64,000 nucleotides of DNA from JARDZU01 sp963730285 (GCA_963730285.1 CAVSQY010000010.1:24973-88972), one strand, 5' to 3'. Numbered from the stretch's first letter, positions 1-9,279 are shown. A program made the numbers and translations. The notes: generated from the sequence alone by a model not told the origin.

Positions 1-351
1 AACTGGTGACCGTCCGAGATGCGCCACCAGGATCTGAACGAATCCGGCAGCCTCTTGGTCGTTGAGGAACGTGTTGGCCAAGACGCTCATCTCGCTCCCC
101 AACCCGGCATCCCTCACTGCGTCCTGAATTACGCAGTAGTCGTAGTCGCATATCTCCAATCCGTTCTCGGCGCGGGGCCGATTGGTCACGTCGATCAGGC
201 TGTAGAAGGGCAACATCAGCATGGCCAGCACCGCGACCACCGTCACCACCGGGATCACCCGCCTTCTCCATGGTGATGGCGTCCAGTCCTGAGGCGACTC
301 ATCCCAATCTCCGTCGAACTCCGCCTCTGGATAGGGATCGGACGTCACCAT
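1..351 (-). CDS. partial single-pass membrane protein (3' end outside window)
   Basis: The reverse strand is open from an ATG at 351 to the window edge (117 codons) without a stop. It has an acidic N-terminus rich in Asp/Glu/Pro/Trp (residues 1-30), a basic WRRR stretch, one transmembrane helix (about residues 32-52, V/L/M-rich), then an extracytoplasmic part containing CDYDYC. This organisation suggests a membrane-anchored protein with an exported domain. I do not recognise the family. It lies 9 bp downstream of the dehydrogenase stop on the same strand and may be cotranscribed with it. Confidence 0.6.
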   Translation of the reverse strand, partial: MVTSDPYPEAEFDGDWDESPQDWTPSPWRRRVIPVVTVVAVLAMLMLPFYSLIDVTNRPRAENGLEICDYDYCVIQDAVRDAGLGSEMSVLANTFLNDQEAAGFVQILVAHLGRSPV

Positions 352-360
352 GGAGGCTGT

Positions 361-1092
361 TCAGTGGGTCTCTGGCGGAACGCGGACGATCACCTGCTCT
401 GGTGGGGTCGGCCCAAATACCCACTCGGCAATGTGACGGGCCACCCATGAAGGGCTGTTCATGGCACCCGTGGCGCTCATCTCGCGAAACATCTCGATGT
501 CGGGAAGCACGTCCTGATTCTGGTCGCGAAGAGCTTGCTGCATCGGTGTCTCGACCACTCCCGGTGACACGGCCAAAGCCATCCTCAATCGCTCACCGTC
601 TTCGATGGCCGAGATCTCGGTCATCCGATCGACCCCGGCCTTGCCGACCGAGTAGGCGGTCACTCCCCCGCGGCCTCGCTGAGCCAGGCCGGAAGTGATG
701 TTCACCAACGCACCACGATGCCCATCGGCCTCCAGCTGCTCCACGAACGCCCGGGTCCCGTTGAGGACTCCACCTACGTTGACTTCGAGGTGGGACATCA
801 GGTCGGCCACTGACAGCTCTCGCTGCGGGGCGATGGGATCGAGGACGGCTGCGTTGTTGACCCACAGATCGATGGGTCCAAGTTGACCGGACACATCGTG
901 GGCGAATGCCCGGAGAGCGTCGAGGCCCCTCACGTCGACCGACGTCGAGACAACGGCGTCACCCTGCAGTTCGGGTCTTCGCCTGGCGCACAGACCTAGT
1001 GATGCTCCCCTGTCCGCAAACCACTCTGCCATGCCATAGCCGAGCCCTGAACTGGCCCCGGTGATGACGATCACGCTTCCCTTCAACTCCAT
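361..1092 (-). CDS. short-chain dehydrogenase/reductase (SDR)
   Basis: A classical SDR of 243 residues: the nucleotide-binding TGASSGLG motif lies near the N-terminus, the NNAA motif (usual NNAG) about residue 90, and the catalytic Ser...YSVGK (YxxxK) near residue 155. Such enzymes are cytosolic NAD(P)H-dependent oxidoreductases; the substrate cannot be read from sequence. The open frame extends upstream to 1314, but the ATG at 1092 is preferred because it has GGGAG six bases upstream, the Rossmann fold starts directly after it, and it avoids overlap with the divergent gene at 1238. Confidence 0.85.
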   Translation of the reverse strand: MELKGSVIVITGASSGLGYGMAEWFADRGASLGLCARRRPELQGDAVVSTSVDVRGLDALRAFAHDVSGQLGPIDLWVNNAAVLDPIAPQRELSVADLMSHLEVNVGGVLNGTRAFVEQLEADGHRGALVNITSGLAQRGRGGVTAYSVGKAGVDRMTEISAIEDGERLRMALAVSPGVVETPMQQALRDQNQDVLPDIEMFREMSATGAMNSPSWVARHIAEWVFGPTPPEQVIVRVPPETH

Positions 1093-1237
1093 CAACATCT
1101 CCCAACGGTCAACACATTCGACGATATCCAGCTTGGCTGCTGAGGCGATGCCCTGAGATGAAAGCGTCCTCTGGACGTCACGACCGATGCAAGTTTGATA
1201 TGTTCCGAACGTCGACCCTGACATGAAAGGACCAGAT

Positions 1238-1738
1238 ATGAGAGTGTCCATGAGCGTCAATGGGAGCCAGGTGAGTGGCGATGTCGAGCCACGCGACCTC
1301 CTGGTCCACTTCATCAGGGAGAACCTTCACCTGACCGGTACCCATGTCGGCTGTGAGACCGGCTATTGCGGTGCATGCACCGTCCATCTGGACGGCAAGC
1401 CAATCAAGTCATGCACCATGTTCGCCGTTCAGGCGGATGGAGCGACCATCACCACCATCGAGGGCCTGGCCGATGGCGACCAACTACATCCGGTTCAGGA
1501 GGGATTCTGGGAGCGTCACGGTCTCCAGTGTGGGTTCTGCACACCTGGGATGATCATGAGCGCGGCGGCCCTGCTGGAGGAGAACGACGATCCGTCCGAG
1601 GACGAGATCCGCCACGGTATCGAGGGCAATCTCTGCCGATGCACCGGCTACCACAACATCGTCAGGGCCGTGGAATACGCCGGCGCCCGTATTCGTGGCG
1701 AAGAGCCGCCGGCACCTGATTGGGAAGGAGGTCTCTGA
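1238..1738 (+). CDS. molybdenum hydroxylase small subunit, 2x[2Fe-2S] (CoxS-like)
   Basis: Iron-sulfur subunit of a xanthine dehydrogenase/CO dehydrogenase-family enzyme, 166 residues, the usual size. The N-terminal plant-type ferredoxin domain holds CETGYCGAC plus a later Cys. The C-terminal helical domain holds CGFC...CRCTGY for the proximal cluster. It passes electrons from the molybdenum site to the FAD subunit. The ATG at 1238 has AAAGGA six bases upstream. It is first of three genes in the order small-large-medium; its stop overlaps the next start (TGATG). Confidence 0.92.
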   Translation: MRVSMSVNGSQVSGDVEPRDLLVHFIRENLHLTGTHVGCETGYCGACTVHLDGKPIKSCTMFAVQADGATITTIEGLADGDQLHPVQEGFWERHGLQCGFCTPGMIMSAAALLEENDDPSEDEIRHGIEGNLCRCTGYHNIVRAVEYAGARIRGEEPPAPDWEGGL

Positions 1739-4113
1739 TGGCCACCACTAGCGTCATGGGAGGATCGGTTAGGCGACGGGAAGATCCCGCGCTGATCAGA
1801 GGAACCGGCCTCTTCACCGACGACGTCCAGCCGACCGGTGTCCTCCACGTCAAATTCGCCCGGTCGCCCGTCGCTCGGGCCAAGATCACCAGACTGGATA
1901 CCTCGAAGGCAAAGGGCATGCCCGGTGTCGTTGCCGTATTCACCCACGAGGACGTGGCCGATCTCGGCCCGCTTGTGGCACAGGTCCCGATAGGCAAGCT
2001 CCGTCCGCTGCTCGCAGACGGCGAGGTGAACCACGCCGGCGAGGCCGTGGCCATGGTCATCGCAGCCAATCGGTCCCAAGCAGAAGATGCCGCCGAGGCC
2101 ATCGAGGTCGACTACGACACCATGCCCGCGATCATCGATCTCAAGAAGGCCGCCTCCGACGAGATCAAGGTTCACGACGATCTCGACTCGAACGTGATCC
2201 TCACCTGGACATACCACGGTTACTGGCCGGCCCTCGGGCTCGAGGACCAGACACCACAAGTCGATGAGGCAATGGAACGTGACGATGCAGTGGTGGTCAG
2301 CCTGGAAATGACCAACCAACGTCTGATCCCGGTGGCAATCGAGCCCCGCTCGGTCGTGGCCGAGTACAACCCGGGATACGCGCGCTTCACGGTTCACAGC
2401 TCGACTCAGGTCCCGCATGCCCTATCCGGCGCGATCGCGACCCAGTTGGGCGTTTCGGCTAGCGACGTCAGGGTCATCGCCCCCGAGGTCGGGGGCGGGT
2501 TCGGAGCGAAGCTGAATGTCTACAACGACGAGATCCTGGTCGCGTGGGCATCCAAGCAGCTGGGTCATCCTGTCAAATGGACCGAGACCAGGCGTGAAGC
2601 AGCCGGGTCGACGATTCACGGGCGTGGCTGGGTCGGCACCGCCACCCTCGTCGGCACCAAGGATGGCCAGTTCCTGGGCTACAAATTGGACGCAATCGCC
2701 GACATGGGCGCCTACACCCAGAACTTCACGGTGGCCATCCCGCTGTTGGGGCTTTGGATCGCGTCCGGTCAATACAAGATGCCGATCGGCTGGAAAGTCG
2801 ACTGCGTAGTAACCAACACGATGACCACCGACGCATATCGCGGGGCCGGCAGGCCAGAGGCGATCTACTACCTGGAACGAATTATCGACGCCTACGCCCA
2901 TGAGATCGGCATGGACCCATTCGAGGTGCGCGCCAAGAACTTCTGGCAGCCCGATGAGTTCCCGGCCACGATGGGGTGTGGCTTCTCGCTCGACTCGGGC
3001 AACTACCAGGCTGCGGTCGACCGTCTCATCGAGGTCAGCGACTATCACGACATGCGTCGTCGCCAGGAGGAGGCGCGGGCCGAAGGTCGCCTCGTCGGGA
3101 TCGGTGTCGGATCATACGTCGAGGTGTGCGGGTTCGGGCCGGCGGTGCTTGCAGATATCGGGTTCTCCTGGGCTGCCTATGGGCTGCCCGCATCGTTCAA
3201 TGGCTCCGGCCTGGTCCGCGTGAACCCGGACGGGACGGCGACGGTAATCATCGGAACCGGCCCCACCGGCCAAGGTCACGAGACCACCTGGGCCCAGATC
3301 GTCAGCGACCAACTCGGGATCGAGGTGGACAACGTCAGGGTCTATCACGGTGACACCCTTGATGCCCCGATGGGGATCGGCACTTTTGGGAGCCGTTCCC
3401 TATCAGTCGACGGCTCGGCCACATTCGGCGCCACACAGGAGATCAAAGAGAAAGCGGCCAAGATCGCCGCGCACCTTCTCGAGGCATCAGCGGAGGACAT
3501 CGTCCTCGCCGATGGGGGCGCCCACGTTGCTGGATCACCCGACAAACGCGTGGAGTGGTCGGCGATAGCAAAGTCGGCCTATCAGGCCCATACCCTCCCC
3601 GAGGGCATGGAGTCGGGTCTTGAGGCCGAGTCGACCTTCAGCCCGGGCAATGCCACTTGGCCGTTCGGGACCCATCTCGCCATGGTCGAGGTCGATCCGG
3701 AGACCGGGTATGTGAAACTCCTCGAATATCACGCCGTCGATGACTGCGGCAACGTGATCAACCCAATGATCGTGGCGGGTCAGGTGCATGGTGGGATCAC
3801 GCAAGGCATCGGCCAGGCAATGTTTGAGGATGCCATCTACGACGCCTCGGGCAACATGCTCGCCGGGTCCCTGCTCGATTATCCGCTGCCGACAGCGGCA
3901 GATCTCCCCTCCTATGACCTCCATCGAACGGTGACACCGACCGATGTGAACCCCATGGGTGTGAAGGGCATCGGGGAGGCGGGGACCATCGGGTCGGCGC
4001 ACACCATCGTGAACGCCGTGGTCGACGCCCTGTCACCGATGGGTGTCAAACATATCGATATGCCGGTTAGGCCAAGACGTGTCTGGCAGGCGATGCAGGA
4101 AGCGAGGGTTTGA
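1738..4113 (+). CDS. molybdenum hydroxylase large subunit (form II CODH-like, CoxL family)
   Basis: Molybdopterin-binding catalytic subunit, 791 residues, full length. The N-terminal a/b-hammerhead domain (GSVRRREDPALIRG) is followed by Mo-binding domains with GGGFGAK and a C-terminal GIGEAGTIG containing the expected active-site Glu. The active-site loop reads AYRGAGR, the signature of 'form II' CO-dehydrogenase-like enzymes, not the AYxCSFR loop of true form I CO dehydrogenase with its Mo-Cu site. CO oxidation is therefore doubtful; oxidation of another carbon or N-heterocyclic compound is as likely. Start is the ATG overlapping the small-subunit stop. Confidence 0.92.
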   Translation: MATTSVMGGSVRRREDPALIRGTGLFTDDVQPTGVLHVKFARSPVARAKITRLDTSKAKGMPGVVAVFTHEDVADLGPLVAQVPIGKLRPLLADGEVNHAGEAVAMVIAANRSQAEDAAEAIEVDYDTMPAIIDLKKAASDEIKVHDDLDSNVILTWTYHGYWPALGLEDQTPQVDEAMERDDAVVVSLEMTNQRLIPVAIEPRSVVAEYNPGYARFTVHSSTQVPHALSGAIATQLGVSASDVRVIAPEVGGGFGAKLNVYNDEILVAWASKQLGHPVKWTETRREAAGSTIHGRGWVGTATLVGTKDGQFLGYKLDAIADMGAYTQNFTVAIPLLGLWIASGQYKMPIGWKVDCVVTNTMTTDAYRGAGRPEAIYYLERIIDAYAHEIGMDPFEVRAKNFWQPDEFPATMGCGFSLDSGNYQAAVDRLIEVSDYHDMRRRQEEARAEGRLVGIGVGSYVEVCGFGPAVLADIGFSWAAYGLPASFNGSGLVRVNPDGTATVIIGTGPTGQGHETTWAQIVSDQLGIEVDNVRVYHGDTLDAPMGIGTFGSRSLSVDGSATFGATQEIKEKAAKIAAHLLEASAEDIVLADGGAHVAGSPDKRVEWSAIAKSAYQAHTLPEGMESGLEAESTFSPGNATWPFGTHLAMVEVDPETGYVKLLEYHAVDDCGNVINPMIVAGQVHGGITQGIGQAMFEDAIYDASGNMLAGSLLDYPLPTAADLPSYDLHRTVTPTDVNPMGVKGIGEAGTIGSAHTIVNAVVDALSPMGVKHIDMPVRPRRVWQAMQEARV

Positions 4114-4114
4114 C

Positions 4115-4972
4115 GTGTACCCGAGACAATTCGACTATCTGGCGCCCTCGACACTGGAGGAGGCCCTGGCGGCGTTGGGTGACGGTTCCAAGGTGATGGC
4201 CGGAGGCATGAGTCTCATCCCACTCATGAAGATGCGCCTCTTCTCCCCATCGGTGGTCGTGGATATCGGAAAGATCCCCGGGCTCGACATGGTCGAGGAC
4301 AAAGGCGATCACATCGCCATCGGAGCCCTCGTCCGTCACGCCGTCACTGCATCCGATTCCACCATTGCGGCCAATGCGGCAGCACTGGCACAGGCGGCGT
4401 CTCTTACGGGAGATGTCCAGGTGCGAAATCGGGGCACGACGTGTGGATCATTGGCCCACTCCGATGTTGCCGCCGATCAACCTGCTGCGGTGATCGCGCT
4501 GGGTGCCACCATGGTGGCTCGCTCCGCGGCGGCGACACGTGAGATCGCTGCTGCGGACTTCTGCGTCGACGCCCTCACCTCCGCCCTGACGCCAGACGAG
4601 ATCCTGACCGAAATCCGCATCCCGAAGGCGGGCCCGGGAGAAGGGTCCGCCTATGACAAGCTCGGTCGCCGAGGGGGGCACAGTGACTATGCGGTCGCCG
4701 GCGCGGCTGCCTGGGTGAAAAAGAGCAACGGATCGATCGAGGACGCCAGGGTCGGCATAACCGGTGTCGGCACGAGGCCGAGCCTGTTGGCTTCCGTGGG
4801 CGAGGCGATCATCGGGACCGACGGGTCGGATCAGGCTATAGAGGCGGCCGCAGAGCACGCCCTCGACGATCTGACCCTCCTCGAGGACCTTTACGGGTCG
4901 GAGGAGTACAAAGGGCACCTGGCCAAGGTGTATGTCAGGCGGGCGCTGAGACAAGCCATCGCCGCGATCTAA
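4115..4972 (+). CDS. molybdenum hydroxylase medium subunit, FAD-binding (CoxM-like)
   Basis: FAD subunit of the same complex, 285 residues. The N-terminal FAD-binding region contains AGGMSLIPLMKMRL and a later TGDVQVRNRGTTCGSLAHSD, corresponding to the two flavin-contacting motifs of CoxM/XdhB. The C-terminal CO-dehydrogenase flavoprotein domain follows. A GTG at 4115, one base after the large-subunit stop, matches the family's usual start (xYPRQFDYLAPSTLEEA). The open frame extends upstream inside the large-subunit gene but has no domain there. No maturation genes (coxD/E-like) follow. Confidence 0.9.
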   Translation: MYPRQFDYLAPSTLEEALAALGDGSKVMAGGMSLIPLMKMRLFSPSVVVDIGKIPGLDMVEDKGDHIAIGALVRHAVTASDSTIAANAAALAQAASLTGDVQVRNRGTTCGSLAHSDVAADQPAAVIALGATMVARSAAATREIAAADFCVDALTSALTPDEILTEIRIPKAGPGEGSAYDKLGRRGGHSDYAVAGAAAWVKKSNGSIEDARVGITGVGTRPSLLASVGEAIIGTDGSDQAIEAAAEHALDDLTLLEDLYGSEEYKGHLAKVYVRRALRQAIAAI

Positions 4973-5011
4973 TCTCATCCAGTAATCGGACCTCAATTCT
5001 CGGGAGGTTCG

Positions 5012-5335
5012 TTGACCACGCCCGGGATGTGCCTGGTCGAGCTGGAAAGAGAGTGGAAGAGGGCGATGCCGGACATGAGTCAACTTTGCGAGCACTTCGA
5101 AGACTTGGTGGAAGTGGCGCCGACCTCGAGCGTTTGTGACCAATGCGTCGCCATCGGTGATCGGTGGGTGCACCTGCGAGCCTGCCTCCAATGCGGCCAG
5201 GTGGGCTGTTGTGACAATTCGAAGAATCGCCACGCTCGCAAGCATTGGCAGGGACAGGGTCATCCGTTGATCCGTTCCATGGAGCCGGGCGAGACTTGGC
5301 GATTCTGCTTCGCTGATGGTGTGGTGGCGCGATGA
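5012..5335 (+). CDS. UBP-type zinc finger protein
   Basis: Small protein of about 90-107 residues with the ubiquitin-hydrolase-type zinc finger pattern: CEHF, VCDQC, CLQCGQVGCC and conserved His in KNRHARKHWQGQGHP. In bacteria this domain often stands alone next to redox or signalling genes; a function in ubiquitin is not implied. The start is uncertain: TTG 5012 has GGGAGG just upstream, ATG 5027 and ATG 5066 are alternatives, and all keep the zinc finger. The stop overlaps the next gene (ATGA), so the three genes 5012-8330 probably form one operon. Confidence 0.8.
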   Translation: MTTPGMCLVELEREWKRAMPDMSQLCEHFEDLVEVAPTSSVCDQCVAIGDRWVHLRACLQCGQVGCCDNSKNRHARKHWQGQGHPLIRSMEPGETWRFCFADGVVAR

Positions 5336-6987
5336 GTGACGCCAAGCCGGTCATAATCGCAGTCGACGACGAGCCCGAGGTCGTCCAGGCCATCCAGCGC
5401 GACCTGCGATCCCGCTATGCCAAGGATTACAGGGTGGTGTGGGCCAATGACGGCCGGGAGGCGATCGAGACGTTGAAGACCCTCGCCATGCAGAACGACC
5501 CGGTCGCACTGATCCTGGTCGATCAGAGGATGCCCGGTGTCACCGGGATCGACGTGTTGAAGGAGACCTTGGACCTCCATCCGGATGCCAAACGAGCCCT
5601 GCTCACCGCATACGCCGACACCGATGCGGCGATCAGCGCGATCAACGAGGTCGACCTGGACCACTACATCATGAAGCCGTGGGACCCGCCGGAGGATCGG
5701 CTCTATCCAATCCTGGACGACCTGCTCGAGGACTGGGCCGCCGGGTATAGGCCTTCCTACGAGGGGCTGCGGGTCGTTGCCCAGCAATGGTCTCGCGAGG
5801 CACATGCGTTGAAGGCCTTCCTCGCCCGCAACCAGATTCCCTATCTCTCGCTCGACATCGACAACGACCCAAAGGCGGCTGTCCTTGCCGACGAGGCGGG
5901 GGCCGGGCCCGATCAGATGCCGATGGTGCTATTCCCGGAGGGGCCACCTCTGCTGCACCCGACGGCCACCGAGGTAGCCGAACGTGTCGGTCTCCGTGTG
6001 CATGCAACGGCCGACATATATGACGTCGTGATCGTCGGCGGTGGCCCGGCCGGCCTGGCGGCGGCGGTCTATGGCTCTAGCGAGGGGCTCAAGACATTGC
6101 TCATCGAGGAAGAGGCACCGGGAGGGCAAGCCGGGCAGAGCTCCCTCATCGAGAACTACCTGGGTTTCCCGCGCGGGTTGAGCGGAGCAGACCTGGCTCG
6201 GCGTGCCACCTCCCAGGCGAAGCGACTTGGTGCCGAGATCCTGGTGCCCGGCACCGTTGCCGGAGTCACCAGGAAAGACCCGTACAAGCTGCTCGAGATG
6301 GCAGATGGCTCGGAGATCAGCTGCAAGTCACTCATCGTGGCCAGTGGAGTCTCTTATCGCCGACTGAACGCGGACGGGCTCGACGATCTCCTTGGGACCG
6401 GTGTCTACTATGGAACTTCGACCATCGAGGCCTCGACACACCGGGACCAGTCGATGTTCGTGGTTGGGGGAGGCAACTCGGCGGGGCAGGCATCGTTGTT
6501 CCTCTCCCGTTTCACCGATGCGGTCACCATCCTCATCAGGGGCCATGACCTCACCGACTCGATGTCGAAGTACCTCATCGACAACCTCGAAGCCAACCCT
6601 GCCGTATCGGTGCGCCCCCGTTCCCAGGTCGTGTCTGGATTCGGCCACGAGCGACTCGAAGCGCTGGTGATCAAAGACCTCGAAACCGACGTGGAGGAGA
6701 AGGTCGAGGCGGGCGCGGTGTTCATCTTCATCGGCCAGAAGGCACACACCGACTGGCTCGGCCAGCTGGTGGCGCTCGACGATCGCAACTTCATCCTGAC
6801 CGGGGAGGACATCGGCCAGGTCAAAGGATGGAACGTGGAGCGAGACCCGCTTCCACTTGAGACGAGCGTGCCCGGGATCTTCGCCGCCGGCGACGTCCGA
6901 CATGGATCGATCAAGAGAGTGGCAGGAGCCGTGGGAGAGGGAGCCACCGCCATCAGGTTCGTGCACCAACACCTCGCTTCTCTGTGA
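5332..6987 (+). CDS. fused response regulator / thioredoxin-reductase-like flavoprotein
   Basis: 551 residues in three parts. Residues 1-130 are a receiver domain (acidic DDE pocket near 12, phospho-acceptor Asp in LVDQRMPG, Lys in MKPWD). Residues about 150-220 look like a glutaredoxin/thioredoxin fold without cysteines. Residues about 228-551 are a TrxR-type module with VVIVGGGPAGLAAAV (FAD), VVGGGNSAGQA (NADPH) and GIFAAGDVR. The redox CxxC expected between the two nucleotide motifs is absent (the segment reads GTGVYYGTST), so it is unlikely to be a true thioredoxin reductase. It overlaps neighbours on both sides and is the likely phospho-target of the downstream kinase. Confidence 0.9.
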   Translation: MSDAKPVIIAVDDEPEVVQAIQRDLRSRYAKDYRVVWANDGREAIETLKTLAMQNDPVALILVDQRMPGVTGIDVLKETLDLHPDAKRALLTAYADTDAAISAINEVDLDHYIMKPWDPPEDRLYPILDDLLEDWAAGYRPSYEGLRVVAQQWSREAHALKAFLARNQIPYLSLDIDNDPKAAVLADEAGAGPDQMPMVLFPEGPPLLHPTATEVAERVGLRVHATADIYDVVIVGGGPAGLAAAVYGSSEGLKTLLIEEEAPGGQAGQSSLIENYLGFPRGLSGADLARRATSQAKRLGAEILVPGTVAGVTRKDPYKLLEMADGSEISCKSLIVASGVSYRRLNADGLDDLLGTGVYYGTSTIEASTHRDQSMFVVGGGNSAGQASLFLSRFTDAVTILIRGHDLTDSMSKYLIDNLEANPAVSVRPRSQVVSGFGHERLEALVIKDLETDVEEKVEAGAVFIFIGQKAHTDWLGQLVALDDRNFILTGEDIGQVKGWNVERDPLPLETSVPGIFAAGDVRHGSIKRVAGAVGEGATAIRFVHQHLASL

Positions 6988-8330
6988 GCGCCATCTCGGA
7001 GGTGCTGAGGAGCCTCCCCTACTTCGCCGACCTCCCGGATTCCCTGCTGGACCAGGTATGTGAGCAATCCGAGGAGCTGAGTCTTCCACCGGGCAAGGTC
7101 ATCATCCAAGAAGGATCCCACTCAGAGGACATGTTCGTGGTGGTCGAGGGAGAGCTTCGAGTGACCAAGGCGGGCTCCGATCGCGAGGTCGTGTTGGCCA
7201 CACTCGGCCCTGGCGAGGTGGTTGGGGAGATTGCACTGCTCGATCGCGCACCACGAACCGCGAGCGTTACCACCGCGTCGCCGGCGAAGCTGATTCGGAT
7301 CCCGGCAGGGGCATTCGAGACCTTGCTGGAGGACTCCCGGGTGGTCAGACGCATGTTTGGCACCGTCACTTCACGACTTCGTGGCATCGAGGAGACACTT
7401 CGCCATGAGGAGCGAATGGCCGCCCTGGGCCGGATGGCCGCCCAGTTGATGCACGAGCTCAACAATCCGGCGGCGGCGCTCAGCCGGACCATGGCAAGGA
7501 CCCGAGAGGTCTACGAGGCGTTGGGCGAAGCGGCCTTCCGGTTGGCAGCCAGTGGTGAGGCCGGCGCCCTCGACGTGCCTTCGGCAAACCCACAACAGCT
7601 CGGCCCTCTCCAACGATCGGAGCAAGAGGACCAAGTCGGCACCTGGCTCGAGGATCTCGGCGTCGAGGATTGGTTCGAGTTGGCCTCGGCGCTCGTAGCC
7701 GACGGTTTCGAAGTCACCCAGCTGGAGGCAGCGGTCAAGGACCTGAAACCTGACACAAGACGAGACTTCGCTCGCTGGCTGGGTTTGCGTTGTCTGGCGG
7801 CTCAGCTCCTCGACGAGGCGCGAATTGCCGTGGGGAGGATCTCCGAGCTGGTCCGAGTGGTCAAGAACTACTCGTTCCTCGACCAGGCGCCAATACAAGA
7901 GATCGACCCAACCGAAGGGATCAACGACACCCTCGTCCTGCTCAAGCACAAGTTGCGCGGGATAGATGTCGTCCTCGACTTCGAGCCCGACCTGCCTCGG
8001 ATCGAAGCTTCAGGCCGCGACCTGAATCAGGTGTGGACAAACCTCTTCGACAACGCAGGCGATGCCATGGACGGAAACGGAACGCTCACGATCTCTGCGG
8101 CCGCCGAAGAGGACAAAGTGGTCATCGAGGTCTCCGATACCGGGCCCGGCATGGACGAGACCACCCGACAAAAGGCATTCGACCCCTTCTTCACCACCAA
8201 GGAACCAGGCAAGGGCACCGGGCTCGGCCTCCACACTGTGCACACGATCGTCAATCGCGCCGGTGGCACGATCGACATCGACTCCGATCCCTCGGGCACC
8301 ACCTTCACCCTGGTCTTCCCCCGCTCCTGA
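6984..8330 (+). CDS. sensor histidine kinase with N-terminal cNMP-binding domain
   Basis: 448 residues. The N-terminus (about 10-125) is a CRP-type cyclic-nucleotide-binding jelly roll (GELRV, PGEVVGEIALLDRAPRTASV). A dimerisation/phospho-acceptor region follows with H-box MHELNNPAAAL near residue 155. The C-terminal HATPase has the N-box (NLFDNAGDAM), DTGPGM and GKGTGLGL. There is no transmembrane segment, so it senses an intracellular ligand. The GTG start overlaps the upstream stop (GTGA). With the preceding receiver/flavoprotein it makes a soluble two-component redox pair. Confidence 0.9.
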   Translation: MSAISEVLRSLPYFADLPDSLLDQVCEQSEELSLPPGKVIIQEGSHSEDMFVVVEGELRVTKAGSDREVVLATLGPGEVVGEIALLDRAPRTASVTTASPAKLIRIPAGAFETLLEDSRVVRRMFGTVTSRLRGIEETLRHEERMAALGRMAAQLMHELNNPAAALSRTMARTREVYEALGEAAFRLAASGEAGALDVPSANPQQLGPLQRSEQEDQVGTWLEDLGVEDWFELASALVADGFEVTQLEAAVKDLKPDTRRDFARWLGLRCLAAQLLDEARIAVGRISELVRVVKNYSFLDQAPIQEIDPTEGINDTLVLLKHKLRGIDVVLDFEPDLPRIEASGRDLNQVWTNLFDNAGDAMDGNGTLTISAAAEEDKVVIEVSDTGPGMDETTRQKAFDPFFTTKEPGKGTGLGLHTVHTIVNRAGGTIDIDSDPSGTTFTLVFPRS

Positions 8331-8395
8331 CGGTTAACCGTGAGGGGGGAATTCGGAAATTCCGTTTCCCTGACGGGGCGAAAAGGAGAACCGGG

Positions 8396-9250
8396 TTAGG
8401 GGCGGCGGAAGGCGGTCCCAGCTCGGGCCACGAGCACGTCAGATGGCGCTTCGGTGACCAGACCTTCCGCCACGGTTCCGAGGAGAACCATTCGGGTCGA
8501 AGTCGCGCCCCGACTCGAAACTGTTACCAGGTCGGCGCCACGTCTCCGAACCGCCTCTTCGATCGTCTTGGCGGGCGGCCCATCCACCACCAGTGTCCCA
8601 ACCTTGCCTGCCCAATGTTGGGCAAACTCCTCCATTCGCTCCACCGCTTTTGCCAGTCGCACCTCGCGTGATGCCTCGATCTCTTCCTCGAACAGGCCTG
8701 CGTCGGCCAGTATCGGGTCGAATCGGGATGGCAATGAGTAGAGCGCCGTGACCTCGGCGTCGGGGAAGAGCTCGAGCGACCGATCGACGGCAACTCTCGA
8801 CTGCTCGGAGAAGTCAGTGGCGGCGACGATGCGCCGGTACGGGACCCGTGGTTGCCGCCTCACGACCAGGGTGTCGGTGGTGGCCTTGCGCGCCACTCGT
8901 TTTGCGACAGGGCCGACCGAAAAGGCATCGATGGATGATGAGCCGACCACCACCAGGTCGGCCTTCTTGCCACGTGCCGCCAGCTCCCACGATGGAGAGC
9001 CTTTGACCACGTCGAGCACCACCTCGATGTTCGTCCGCTCCTGCACCCATGCAGCCAGCTTCTCGGCCTGCTCACTCTGGTGCTGTCGAAGAAGCCTGGC
9101 CAGTGGCGGCTCGATCATCGCCTCAGCGACCGGCTCGAGCACATGGATCAAATTGAGCGTGGCGCCAGACGACTCCGCCATGATCCGGGCTCGGTCTGCG
9201 ACCCGCCGACCCATGGCAGTTAGATCGACTCCGGCAACGACGACCTGCAA
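8396..9250 (-). CDS. tandem universal stress protein (two UspA domains)
   Basis: 284 residues made of two UspA units (about 1-135 and 138-280). Each ends in a G-2x-G-9x-G(S/T)-like nucleotide-binding region (GSSSIDAFSVGPVAK and SSRGATSTRMVLLGTVAEG), the second better conserved. Tandem Usp proteins bind ATP and act in stress physiology, usually in the cytosol. The start is TTG at 9250 with a good GGAGGAG Shine-Dalgarno. It lies 29 bp downstream of aat on the same strand, so the two may be cotranscribed. Confidence 0.85.
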   Translation of the reverse strand: MQVVVAGVDLTAMGRRVADRARIMAESSGATLNLIHVLEPVAEAMIEPPLARLLRQHQSEQAEKLAAWVQERTNIEVVLDVVKGSPSWELAARGKKADLVVVGSSSIDAFSVGPVAKRVARKATTDTLVVRRQPRVPYRRIVAATDFSEQSRVAVDRSLELFPDAEVTALYSLPSRFDPILADAGLFEEEIEASREVRLAKAVERMEEFAQHWAGKVGTLVVDGPPAKTIEEAVRRRGADLVTVSSRGATSTRMVLLGTVAEGLVTEAPSDVLVARAGTAFRRP

Positions 9251-9279
9251 ACAGCTCCTCCAGAGACCTGTCGGCGACT

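Noticed and set aside
1648..2418. Long minus-strand ORF opposite the molybdenum hydroxylase genes
   Set aside because: It is a mirror frame of strongly supported genes and has no start signal or family pattern.
1738..4113. Calling the large subunit aerobic carbon monoxide dehydrogenase (coxL)
   Set aside because: The AYxCSFR loop of true CO dehydrogenase is absent; the loop is AYRGAGR.
5332..6987. Calling the flavoprotein a genuine thioredoxin reductase (trxB)
   Set aside because: The redox-active CxxC is missing between the FAD and NADPH motifs.
8331..8395. Terminator between the histidine kinase and the universal stress protein gene
   Set aside because: GGAATT/AATTCC gives only a 6-bp stem with no clear T-run on either strand; too weak to list as a feature.
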